Assembly (NCBI GenBank): GCA_024645155.1
Contig: JAHEGF010000010.1
Span: 1-26,864 of the forward strand
Source of the DNA: Phyllobacteriaceae bacterium
GTDB lineage: Bacteria; Pseudomonadota; Alphaproteobacteria; Rhizobiales; Rhizobiaceae
Length of the DNA: 26,864 bases
Reading direction: 5' to 3'
The notes under the pieces are model-generated. The model ran no database searches and was not told the origin of the DNA. It saw nothing but the letters and a program-made list of their open reading frames with translations. Below, piece after piece: positions 15,884 to 23,381 of this stretch. Position 1 is the first letter of the stretch. Every line of letters starts with the position of its first letter. A program made the translations under genes and the position numbers.

Positions 15884-17016
15884 GCATGATCAACGAGATC
15901 GTCGAACAGTTGACAGTCCGGCATTGCCGGTTGCCGGTAAGAAGCCGGCGCGATCATGGTTCCGGCCTGGTCAGCGGATCGGTCGATGTGGTGATACTCG
16001 AGCTCCGGACCTCCGGCGGTATCACCGGTTGGGGCGAGGCATCTCCTTGGGCGGTTTTTACCGGAACAGCAGAGGCGGCGGCTGCCGCATTGCAGCGCTA
16101 CATCGCGCCCGTCGTCCTCGGTCGCCATATCGCGGAAATTCCTGCCATCATGACGGATGCCGACAGGACGATTGCCGGGCACCCAGAGGCCAAGGCGGCG
16201 CTGGAAACAGCCCTTCTCGATGCTGTCGGCAAAGCGGCTGAACTCCCGGTCTGGGCTTTGCTGGGCGGGCGGCTGCGTTCGCAAATACCGCTCTCCGTCT
16301 CGCTTGCCGACCCGGAATTCGATGCCGATATCGATCTTGTGGCGAAGCTCAGAGCCGATGGAATTGGCATTGTGAAACTGAAAACCGGGACGAAGGAACA
16401 TGCATTTGACGTGATGCGGCTGGAGCGGCTGCGCAAGGATTATCCCGGCCTCGATATCCGTGTCGACTACAATCAGGGCATGGAACCTGTCGATGCCCTA
16501 CGCCGCCTGCGCGACATTGAGCTGTTTGACGTGACATTCATCGAACAGCCGGTATCCGGCGCTCATCTGGAAACCATGGCCATGCTGGCCGGCGCACTCG
16601 ATACCCCGCTGCTTGCCGATGAAAGCGTGTTTTCGCCCAGCGACATGATGCGTGCCGCACAAGGCCGGATCTGCGATGCCGTTTCGGTCAAAATCATGAA
16701 AACCGGCGGTTTGCGCCGTGGCCTGGACGTGTCGGCGATTGCCGCATCAGCCGGAATTGCCGGATACGGGGGTGACATGTTTGAATCCGGCCTGGCCCAT
16801 TTGGCGGGTACCCACATGATTGCCGCGGCACCCAATATCACGCTTGGCTGCGAATTCTACCAGTCCAGCTACTACCTTTCACACGACCTGCTGTCACAGC
16901 CGTTTCCGGTGAAAGACGGTTATGTAATTGTGCCCGAAGGTCCGGGGCTCGGAATCGACCCCGATGACGAAATGGTCAGGCAGATGACAGTGAGCGAACA
17001 AGTGATACAAAGATAA
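15880..17016 (+). CDS. Enolase-superfamily enzyme, muconate-lactonizing subgroup
   Basis: This 378-residue protein has an N-terminal capping domain (about 1-125) and a TIM-barrel domain. The catalytic pair Lys166-x-Lys168 (VKLKTG) on the second strand and Lys271 (VSVKIMKTGG) on the sixth define the muconate-lactonizing (MLE) subgroup. Metal ligands are Asp196 (VDYNQ), Glu222 (IEQP) and Asp247 (ADES). Members include muconate cycloisomerase, N-succinylamino acid racemase, dipeptide epimerases, 4-hydroxyproline betaine epimerase and cis-3-hydroxyproline dehydratase. The C-terminal YGGDMFESGLAH and GCEFYQSSYY regions shape the active site. With no other aromatic-catabolism genes nearby, an epimerase or dehydratase on an amino-acid-like acid is more likely than cycloisomerisation (inference). 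I chose the ATG overlapping the upstream stop; ATGs at 15871 and 15886 are alternatives. Confidence 0.88.
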   Translation: MSMINEIVEQLTVRHCRLPVRSRRDHGSGLVSGSVDVVILELRTSGGITGWGEASPWAVFTGTAEAAAAALQRYIAPVVLGRHIAEIPAIMTDADRTIAGHPEAKAALETALLDAVGKAAELPVWALLGGRLRSQIPLSVSLADPEFDADIDLVAKLRADGIGIVKLKTGTKEHAFDVMRLERLRKDYPGLDIRVDYNQGMEPVDALRRLRDIELFDVTFIEQPVSGAHLETMAMLAGALDTPLLADESVFSPSDMMRAAQGRICDAVSVKIMKTGGLRRGLDVSAIAASAGIAGYGGDMFESGLAHLAGTHMIAAAPNITLGCEFYQSSYYLSHDLLSQPFPVKDGYVIVPEGPGLGIDPDDEMVRQMTVSEQVIQR

Positions 17017-17044
17017 TTTGTCAATAAAATATTGACAAATTATC
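17012..17044. repeat. Perfect 14-bp inverted repeat after the enolase gene
   Basis: Arms GATAATTTGTCAAT (17012-17025) and ATTGACAAATTATC (17031-17044) are perfect reverse complements around the 5-base spacer AAAAT. The left arm contains the enolase TAA stop. No T-run follows, so it is not a standard terminator. It may be an operator (dimer-binding site) or an mRNA hairpin between the enolase and flavoprotein genes. Confidence 0.75.
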
Positions 17045-17068
17045 GATTCAATGAAAGTCTTTGCGTGA

Positions 17069-18367
17069 ATGGCACATGAGAGGCCAATGACTGGGATGGA
17101 AGCCAAAGCAACCACAAACGGAAATCACGCCGGCAGCGTGGTAATCATCGGAGCCGGTATCGTTGGTGTTTCCGCGGCCATTTGGCTGCAGCGCATGGGC
17201 TATGATGTCGTCCTGATCGACAAAACGGGTGTCGCGGAAGGCGCCAGCTTCGGCAATGGTGGCGTACTTGCCTCCTGCTCGATCATCCCGGTTGCCGTTC
17301 CCGGCTTGTTGTTCAAGGCGCCGATGATGCTCCTGGATCCCAACCAGCCGCTATTCCTCAAATGGTCCTATCTCCCAAGACTTGCACCGTGGCTGGTGCG
17401 GTTTTTGGCCAATGCCAATGTTGCGTCCGTGGAACGCCGTGCCGCTGCCCTTGTCAACATCATCGGTGACAGCCTCGCCGACCACCAGGCGCTTGCCGCC
17501 GGAACACCGGCCGAAAAGCGGATCGTTCCGTCCGATTACCTTTTCCTCTACAAGGATCGCGCCCACTACGAAGCTGATTCATTCGGATGGGCAATCCGCA
17601 ACCGGCACGGCTTTGAATGGGAGGTTCTCGAAGGCAAGGCTTTTGCTTCCTATGATCCGGTTTTTGGTTCGGATATCGATTGTGCAGTCAGGCTTTCAGA
17701 TCACGGCCGGATTTCGGATCCAGGTAAATATGTCCGGGAATTGGCGGATCATGTCGTCGCCAATGGCGGCAAGACAATTATTGCCGAAGTGACCGATGTG
17801 ATCCGCGACAATGGCAAGGTGACAGGGGTTCGCGCCGGCGGAGAAACTATTGCCTGCGACACCGCGGTCCTCACCGCCGGCGCATGGTCTGGGCCGCTTG
17901 CCGCCAAGCTCGGCATATCCGTTCCGCTTGAAAGCGAACGCGGTTACCATGTCGAACTGTGGGAGCCGTCGGTGATGCCGCGGTCACCGGTAATGGTGGC
18001 GTCGGGAAAATTTGTTGCCACGCCGATGGAAGGCCGGTTGCGGCTCGCCGGCATCGTCGAATTTGGCGGGCTTGAAGCGCCGCCGTCACGGGCGCCGTTT
18101 GAATTGCTCTACAGGAATATCAGGGCCGCGATTCCCGGCATAAAATGGAAGGAAGCGAGCGAGTGGATGGGTCATCGCCCGTCGGTTGCCGATTCCATTC
18201 CGCTGATAGGCCAGGTGCCCGGTGTCGAGGGCGCCTATGTCGGTTTTGGACACGACCATATCGGGTTGACCGGGGGGCCTAGGACCGGCCACCTGCTTGC
18301 CCAACTCATTTCGGGGCGTACCCCGAATATCGACCTTGCACCCTATGCGCCTGGGCGCTTTCATTAG
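17069..18367 (+). CDS. FAD-dependent oxidoreductase, D-amino acid dehydrogenase (DadA)-like
   Basis: A DAO-family flavoprotein of 432 residues. The FAD-binding Rossmann motif VVIIGAGIVGVSAA has its glycines at 28, 30 and 33, and the family ending GHDHIGLTGGPRTGHLLAQLISG is present. E. coli DadA is of the same size and oxidises D-amino acids to 2-oxo acids with electrons passed to the respiratory chain. Such an enzyme would supply the 2-oxo acid for the ThDP enzyme upstream. In-frame ATGs at 17069, 17087 and 17096 are possible; GAGAGG at 17078-17083 could serve one of the latter two, so the first 6-9 residues are uncertain. It lies 52 bases after the enolase gene, past a large inverted repeat. 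The substrate could also be an N-methyl or cyclic amino acid. Confidence 0.88.
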   Translation: MAHERPMTGMEAKATTNGNHAGSVVIIGAGIVGVSAAIWLQRMGYDVVLIDKTGVAEGASFGNGGVLASCSIIPVAVPGLLFKAPMMLLDPNQPLFLKWSYLPRLAPWLVRFLANANVASVERRAAALVNIIGDSLADHQALAAGTPAEKRIVPSDYLFLYKDRAHYEADSFGWAIRNRHGFEWEVLEGKAFASYDPVFGSDIDCAVRLSDHGRISDPGKYVRELADHVVANGGKTIIAEVTDVIRDNGKVTGVRAGGETIACDTAVLTAGAWSGPLAAKLGISVPLESERGYHVELWEPSVMPRSPVMVASGKFVATPMEGRLRLAGIVEFGGLEAPPSRAPFELLYRNIRAAIPGIKWKEASEWMGHRPSVADSIPLIGQVPGVEGAYVGFGHDHIGLTGGPRTGHLLAQLISGRTPNIDLAPYAPGRFH

Positions 18368-18416
18368 GGCGGAAGGCAAGTTACGATCCAAAATATCCAA
18401 CGGGAGGAATAAAAAA

Positions 18417-19394
18417 ATGAAACACTTCAAGACACTTCTCGCAGCAACGGCAATGACAGCTGTTGGCGCAGTCGCGGCACAGGCCGAAAAATGGGATATG
18501 CCGATGGCCTATGCGGCCACCAACTTCCATTCGGCCACCGGTGCCGAATTCGCAAAATGCGTGACCACCGGAACCGGGGGCGAAATTGAGATCGTTACGC
18601 ATCCGTCCGGATCCCTGTTCAAGGGCGGCGAGATCAAGCGCGCCATCCAGACCGGGCAGGCGCCGATCGGCGAGCGTCTGTTGTCCGGCCACCAGAACGA
18701 GAATGCCCTGTTTGGCTTCGACTCGATTCCTTTCCTTGCAACCTCCTTCGACGATTCTGAGAAATTGTGGAAAGCCGCCAAGCCGAGCATGGAGAAGCTG
18801 CTTGATTCGCAGAATCTGGTCCTGCTCTATGCCGTTCCGTGGCCACCCCAGGGTCTGTACTTCAAGAAGGAAGTCAATTCTGTCGCCGACATGAAAGGCA
18901 TCAAGTTCCGCTCCTACAACACCGCTACTGCCCGGCTTGCCGAACTGACCGGCATGCTGCCGGTACAGATTGAAGCGGCAGAAATTTCGCAGGCATTTGC
19001 AACCGGTGTGGCGGAATCGATGATTTCATCGGGCTCGACCGGTTATGACCGCAAGGTCTGGGAAAGCCTGACCCACTTTTACGAGGTTGATGCCTGGTTG
19101 CCGCGCAATTACGTCATGGTCAACAAGGGTGTCTGGGAAGGCACCAGCGACGCCAACAAGAACGTCATTCGCGGCTGCGCGGAACTCGCCGAGTATGCCG
19201 GCAACTGGCGCGCCAAGGAATATACTGGCTTCACGCTGCAGGGATTGCGTGACGGCGGCATGAAAGTGGGCCCGGCAGGCGAGGGTCTGGTCAACGAGCT
19301 CAAGGAAATAGGCAAGACCATGACTGCCGAATGGCTCGAAAGCGCAGGTGATGAGGGTAAAGCCGTCGTCGATTCATTCCGCGCCATGCAGTAA
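18417..19394 (+). CDS. TRAP transporter substrate-binding protein (DctP family)
   Basis: A periplasmic binding protein of 325 residues. A signal peptide (residues 1-23, with cleavage expected after AQA) precedes the mature domain. The DctP fold is shown by HPSGSLFKGGEIKRAIQTGQAPIGE, and by MKGIKFRSYNTATARLAELTGMLPVQ, where the Arg of KFRSYN corresponds to the residue that in this family salt-bridges the substrate carboxylate. Hence the ligand is probably a carboxylic acid. GGGAGG lies 9-10 bases before the ATG, a strong ribosome site as usual for binding proteins. It is 49 bases after the flavoprotein gene and is followed by a stable hairpin before the two membrane subunits. Confidence 0.92.
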   Translation: MKHFKTLLAATAMTAVGAVAAQAEKWDMPMAYAATNFHSATGAEFAKCVTTGTGGEIEIVTHPSGSLFKGGEIKRAIQTGQAPIGERLLSGHQNENALFGFDSIPFLATSFDDSEKLWKAAKPSMEKLLDSQNLVLLYAVPWPPQGLYFKKEVNSVADMKGIKFRSYNTATARLAELTGMLPVQIEAAEISQAFATGVAESMISSGSTGYDRKVWESLTHFYEVDAWLPRNYVMVNKGVWEGTSDANKNVIRGCAELAEYAGNWRAKEYTGFTLQGLRDGGMKVGPAGEGLVNELKEIGKTMTAEWLESAGDEGKAVVDSFRAMQ

Positions 19395-19439
19395 CGGTAG
19401 CGTGTAGCCCGGCCGCCAAGCCGGACTGCACTTGCAATA

Positions 19440-19472
19440 GCCATCCGGCCACAGGGTTAACGGCCGGATGGC
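19440..19472 (+). promoter_or_regulatory. Stable intercistronic hairpin between TRAP P and Q genes
   Basis: A perfect 11-bp inverted repeat (GCCATCCGGCC/GGCCGGATGGC) with an 11-base loop lies in the 104-base gap, after a smaller CCGGC/GCCGG hairpin at about 19408-19424. No T-run follows. It probably protects the 3' end of the binding-protein mRNA or attenuates read-through, so that the binding protein is made in excess of the membrane subunits. Confidence 0.55.
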
Positions 19473-19498
19473 AATGTGCCGGGGAGGAGACAAGGGCC

Positions 19499-20023
19499 AT
19501 GATATCCGCCGTTCGCCGCACGCTCGACCGCATCTACTTGATCGGTGGCGTCATCGCAGCCATGTTCCTGATCGGCATCCTTGTGCTGATCGTGTTGCAA
19601 ATGCTTGCCCGCTGGTTTGGCGAGGTTTTTGCGGGAGCACCCGACTACGCCGGTTATTTCATGGCCGCTGCATCCTTCCTTGCCTTCGCCTATGCCCTTA
19701 ATCATGGAGCCCATATCCGGGTGTCCATTGTTCTCAATGCACTGGGACGCTGGCGCCGTTTAGGCGAGATCTGGTGTTTTGCCATTGGCACTGCCCTATC
19801 CACCTACTTTGCCTACTATGCAATTAAGGCGACCTACTGGTCGCGCCTTTTGAACGATATCAGCCAGGGACAGGACGCCTTGCCGATATGGATTCCGCAA
19901 TTGGCGATGGCGATCGGATCGGTTCTGCTTGCCATCTGTTTCTGGGACAATCTTGTGCGCCTGATTTTCACCGGGGCACACGGTATCCGTTCAAACGTCA
20001 TCGACCAGAGCCACGGGGAATAA
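19499..20023 (+). CDS. TRAP transporter small permease (DctQ family)
   Basis: The 174-residue small membrane subunit of the TRAP transporter has four hydrophobic segments: one after the short N-terminal RRTLDRIYLIGG tail, then about residues 50-70, 85-105 and 125-150. GAFEVF-like conservation is low, as usual for DctQ; the length, topology and position between the P and M genes are what identify it. GGGGAGGAG lies 9-10 bases before the ATG. Its stop is 4 bases before the large permease start, so the two are tightly coupled and form one complex in the inner membrane. Confidence 0.9.
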   Translation: MISAVRRTLDRIYLIGGVIAAMFLIGILVLIVLQMLARWFGEVFAGAPDYAGYFMAAASFLAFAYALNHGAHIRVSIVLNALGRWRRLGEIWCFAIGTALSTYFAYYAIKATYWSRLLNDISQGQDALPIWIPQLAMAIGSVLLAICFWDNLVRLIFTGAHGIRSNVIDQSHGE

Positions 20024-20027
20024 CGAC

Positions 20028-21344
20028 ATGGAACAACTTGCTCCGATTGCGATCTTCCTCTTTGTTCTCTTCTTTCTGCTTGGCAGCGGAGTGTGGGTCG
20101 GTCTTGCCCTGTTGGGTGTCGCCTTTGTCGGAATGGAACTTTTCACCTCGCGCCCGCCCGGCGATGCGATGATCACGACGATATGGACGTCCTCGTCTTC
20201 CTGGACGCTGACAGCGTTGCCGCTGTTCATCTGGATGGGTGAAATTCTTTATCGAACCCGGCTGTCCGAGGACATGTTCCGCGGTTTGTCACCCTGGATG
20301 GCGCGTCTTCCAGGCGGGCTCGTGCACACCAATATCGTCGGCTGCACGGTGTTTGCGGCAGTTTCCGGCTCTTCGGCGGCAACGCTGACAACCGTTGGCA
20401 AGATGTCGATTCCCGAATTGCGAAAACGCGAGTATCCCGAAACGATGATCATTGGAACACTTGCCGGTGCGGCAACGCTCGGATTGATGATCCCGCCATC
20501 ACTGACGCTTATCGTCTATGGTGTAACGATCAACGAATCCATTACGAAACTGTTCATCGCCGGTATTGTTCCGGGGCTTGTCCTGGCCGCCATGTTCATG
20601 GGCTATGTTGCGATATATTCTCGCGTCTCCAGCAAGTTCAAACCTGTCGAAGAGCCGCAGATGAGTTTTGCCGAAAAGGTGCGTAACTCCCGCTTCCTGC
20701 TGCCGGTCATCATGCTCATACTGCTGGTCATCGGCTCGATGTATCTCGGTTTTGCCACTGCAACCGAGGCTGCAGCTTTCGGCGTGCTCGGGTCACTGGC
20801 GCTGGCAGCCGGACAGGGTTCCCTGTCTTGGCAAACATTTTCCGAGAGCCTGATGGGCGCGACCCGGACGTCGGCAATGATTGCGTTCATACTAGCCGGC
20901 GCAGCATTCCTGTCGCTTTCGATGGGGTTCACCGGCCTGCCGCGAGGCCTTGCCGATTTCATCGCTTCGATGGAACTGTCACGCTTCGAACTGCTGATGG
21001 TGTTGCTTGTTTTCTATATCATTCTCGGCTGTTTTCTCGATGGCATATCATCGGTTGTTTTGACGATGGCTGTTGTTGAACCGATGATCCGGCAGGCCGG
21101 GATAGATCTGATCTGGTTCGGCATTTTCATCGTCGTGGTCATCGAAATGGCGCAGATCACGCCGCCGATCGGCTTCAACCTTTTTGTACTTCAGGGCATG
21201 ACCGAACACGAGATGAATTTCATCGCCCGCGCGGCACTGCCGATGTTCGGCATCATGGTGCTGATGGTCTTTGTCCTGATCGCCTTCCCCGACCTCGCAA
21301 CCTGGCTGCCGGAAAACATGCGCCCGGGTCCCGGAGGCGGCTAG
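20028..21344 (+). CDS. TRAP transporter large permease (DctM family)
   Basis: The large membrane subunit, 438 residues with about twelve or more membrane segments, drives sodium- or proton-coupled uptake of the acid delivered by the P subunit. Family signatures are clear: SGSSAATLTTVGKMSIPELRKREYP, LAGAATLGLMIPPSLTLIVYG, FLDGISSVVLTMAVVEPM and AQITPPIGFNLFVLQGM. The length matches DctM proteins (about 425-445). It directly follows the small permease, completing a P-Q-M operon with the enzymes upstream, and is followed by a second carrier gene after 13 bases. Confidence 0.95.
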   Translation: MEQLAPIAIFLFVLFFLLGSGVWVGLALLGVAFVGMELFTSRPPGDAMITTIWTSSSSWTLTALPLFIWMGEILYRTRLSEDMFRGLSPWMARLPGGLVHTNIVGCTVFAAVSGSSAATLTTVGKMSIPELRKREYPETMIIGTLAGAATLGLMIPPSLTLIVYGVTINESITKLFIAGIVPGLVLAAMFMGYVAIYSRVSSKFKPVEEPQMSFAEKVRNSRFLLPVIMLILLVIGSMYLGFATATEAAAFGVLGSLALAAGQGSLSWQTFSESLMGATRTSAMIAFILAGAAFLSLSMGFTGLPRGLADFIASMELSRFELLMVLLVFYIILGCFLDGISSVVLTMAVVEPMIRQAGIDLIWFGIFIVVVIEMAQITPPIGFNLFVLQGMTEHEMNFIARAALPMFGIMVLMVFVLIAFPDLATWLPENMRPGPGGG

Positions 21345-21357
21345 TTCAGAAAATGCG

Positions 21358-22308
21358 GTGCCATTTGTGAAAATGCTGCAAACGGCCCTTGCCGCGATAG
21401 CCTCCAAAGCGCGCATCGTGCTGCCCCTGGGCCTGGCCGCCGGTGTGGTCGCACCGACACTTGCTTCGGTGCTGAAACCATATATCGGCCCGATGATCGT
21501 TATCCTGCTGTTTCTTGCCAGCCTGCGTATCGGCCCGCGCGCGGCGCTCGGTGCCCTGGCGGATTTGCGCACCACCCTGGCGGCCGTAATCGCATTTCAA
21601 CTCGTTGTACCACTGGTGTTTGTCGTACTCGTTCATCTGGGTGGTTGGTCTGGCGCTGCGGTTGCCGCATTGGTTCTGATGATGGCCGCTTCACCGATCT
21701 CGGGCACCCCCAGCCTGACGATAATGATGGCGCATGATCCGGCGCCCGCCTTGCGGCTTCTGATATTGGGAACGGCCATGTTGCCGCTGACCGCCTTTGT
21801 CGTGTTCTGGTCGGCCCCGGGCTTTGGAGATACCGGAACCCTCATCATGGCATCGCTGCGCCTGCTGGTCCTGATTGCATTGGCCTGCGCGACAGCCTTT
21901 CTCATACGCGGATTCTGGCTGAAAACACTTGGTCCGGTGGCGCTAACCAATATTGATGGACTGTCTGCGCTGGTCATGGCGGTCGTCGTCGTCGGTCTGA
22001 TGTCGGCGGTTGGCGGTGCGTTAATTGATAGCCCGCTCCAGGTTGCAAAGATGCTCGCGCTTGCATTCGCGGCCAATTTCGGACTGCAGATCGCCGCAGC
22101 TTTCATTCTGGCAAAGCGCGGCGGCAGCCAGTACGACCTTGCAAGCCTTGGCGTCAGTGCCGGCAACCGCAATTGCGCGCTGTTCCTGACGGCACTGCCG
22201 GCTGCGGTCACCGACCCGCTGCTGTTGTTCATCGGCTGCTACCAGATTCCGATGTACCTGACGCCGATGCTGTTGACGCGGCTCTATGACCGCTTGTCGC
22301 GCAAATAA
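21358..22308 (+). CDS. Bile acid:sodium symporter (BASS)-like membrane transporter
   Basis: This 316-residue membrane protein has about nine to ten hydrophobic segments. The pattern resembles the BASS/SBF superfamily: a conserved GPMIVILLFLASLRIG region near residue 45, ASPISGTPSLTIMM in the middle and GVSAGNRNCALFLTALP near residue 265, comparable with the second crossover segment. Members carry organic anions with sodium. It follows the TRAP permease by 13 bases and ends at the operon terminator, so it may export an end product or take up a related acid (inference). The start is uncertain: GTG at 21358 or 21367, or ATG at 21373, none with a good ribosome site. A member of another carboxylate-transporter family cannot be excluded. 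Confidence 0.65.
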   Translation: MPFVKMLQTALAAIASKARIVLPLGLAAGVVAPTLASVLKPYIGPMIVILLFLASLRIGPRAALGALADLRTTLAAVIAFQLVVPLVFVVLVHLGGWSGAAVAALVLMMAASPISGTPSLTIMMAHDPAPALRLLILGTAMLPLTAFVVFWSAPGFGDTGTLIMASLRLLVLIALACATAFLIRGFWLKTLGPVALTNIDGLSALVMAVVVVGLMSAVGGALIDSPLQVAKMLALAFAANFGLQIAAAFILAKRGGSQYDLASLGVSAGNRNCALFLTALPAAVTDPLLLFIGCYQIPMYLTPMLLTRLYDRLSRK

Positions 22309-22309
22309 A

Positions 22310-22331
22310 AAGGGGCGGTTTCCCGCCCCTT
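22310..22331. terminator. Bidirectional terminator between convergent operons
   Basis: A 9-bp stem (AAGGGGCGG/CCGCCCCTT, arms 22310-22318 and 22323-22331) with a 4-base loop. On the minus strand the loop reads GAAA, a GNRA tetraloop, and TTTTTATTT follows, giving a strong terminator for the pyrimidine/ABC operon. On the plus strand the tail TTCAAGTTT is weaker but usable for the TRAP operon. Confidence 0.88.
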
Positions 22332-22363
22332 CAAGTTTCACAAATATAGCAAAGGACTGAAAA

Positions 22364-23356
22364 CTAGTTCAGTGCCTTGTCCGTGATCATGGAAGTCCAG
22401 GCGCCTTCCGGCTCCTTGGTGATCACCGGATCGGATCCGCCCTTCAAAAGGGTCTGAACCGTGCGGTTGTAATCGGCCTCGTCAAGCGCACCGTTAGAAC
22501 CTGCAGTCAGCTTGGCGATTTCGCCCATCATGCGCTTCTGGTGCTTTTCGGTCTGCGCCCCGGAAGCATCGTTGTCGAGCACGATTTCAGCTGCGGCGTC
22601 GGGGTTTTCCTCGGCCCATTTCCAGCCTTTCATTGAGGCGCGGACAAAGCGGACCATCTTGTCGACAAATGCCGGGTCCTTGAGACTGTCCTCAAGAACA
22701 TAGATTCCGTCTTCCAGAGTTGCGACACCCTCATCCTCATATTTGAATGTGATCAAATCATCCGCCGAAAGACCGGCATCGATAATCTGCCAATATTCGT
22801 TATAGGTCATGGTCGAGACACAGTCGGCCTGTTTCTGCAGGATCGGATCAACGTTGAAGCCCTGTTTCAAGACAGTGACGCCATCTGCTCCGCCTTCAGT
22901 AGAAAGGCCAAGCTGGCTCATCCACGACAAAAACGGATACTCGTTGCCGAAGAACCATACGCCAAGTGTCTTTCCCTTGAAGTCCGCCGGAGACGTGATG
23001 CCGCTGTCCTTGCGGCAGGTCAGCATCATGCCGGAACTCTTGAACGGCTGGGCAATGTTGACAAGCGCCACGCCCTTTTCGCGCGTCGCAAGTGCCGAAG
23101 GCATCCAGTCAAGCACGACGTCGGCGCCGCCACCGGCGATAACCTGCGGAGGAGCGATGTCGGGCCCGCCAGGCTTGATTTCGACATCGAGGCCTTCTTC
23201 GTCGTAAAATCCCTTGTCCTTGGCCACGTAATAGCCGGCAAACTGCGCCTGCGTGACCCATTTGAGCTGCAGCGTCACCTTGTCTGCTGCAAGTGAGGCC
23301 TGCGCCGCTGCCAATGACAGCGCGCCAGCCAGTAATGATACGGCAAGTTTCTTCAT
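22364..23356 (-). CDS. ABC transporter substrate-binding protein, NMT1/ThiY-like
   Basis: A periplasmic binding protein of 330 residues, with a signal peptide of about 23 residues (cleavage near ASLA-ADK). The mature start VTLQLKWVTQAQFAGYYVAKDKGFYDEEGLDVEI is the hallmark of the NMT1/THI5 family, which binds hydroxymethylpyrimidine-type thiamine precursors and, in homologues, other heterocycles or sulfonates. Several Trp residues and a Cys pair (TCRKD, QADCVS) are visible. The dihydropyrimidinase upstream in the same operon points to a pyrimidine or related ring compound as ligand (inference). GGGAG lies 11 bases before the ATG. It is the last gene of the operon, 25 bases after the permease and before the terminator. 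Confidence 0.9.
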   Translation of the reverse strand: MKKLAVSLLAGALSLAAAQASLAADKVTLQLKWVTQAQFAGYYVAKDKGFYDEEGLDVEIKPGGPDIAPPQVIAGGGADVVLDWMPSALATREKGVALVNIAQPFKSSGMMLTCRKDSGITSPADFKGKTLGVWFFGNEYPFLSWMSQLGLSTEGGADGVTVLKQGFNVDPILQKQADCVSTMTYNEYWQIIDAGLSADDLITFKYEDEGVATLEDGIYVLEDSLKDPAFVDKMVRFVRASMKGWKWAEENPDAAAEIVLDNDASGAQTEKHQKRMMGEIAKLTAGSNGALDEADYNRTVQTLLKGGSDPVITKEPEGAWTSMITDKALN

Positions 23357-23381
23357 ATCGTTTTATTCTCCCGTGTAATGT

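Noticed and set aside
17012..17044. Rho-independent terminator at the large inverted repeat
   Set aside because: The stem is AT-rich and is not followed by a T-run on either strand.
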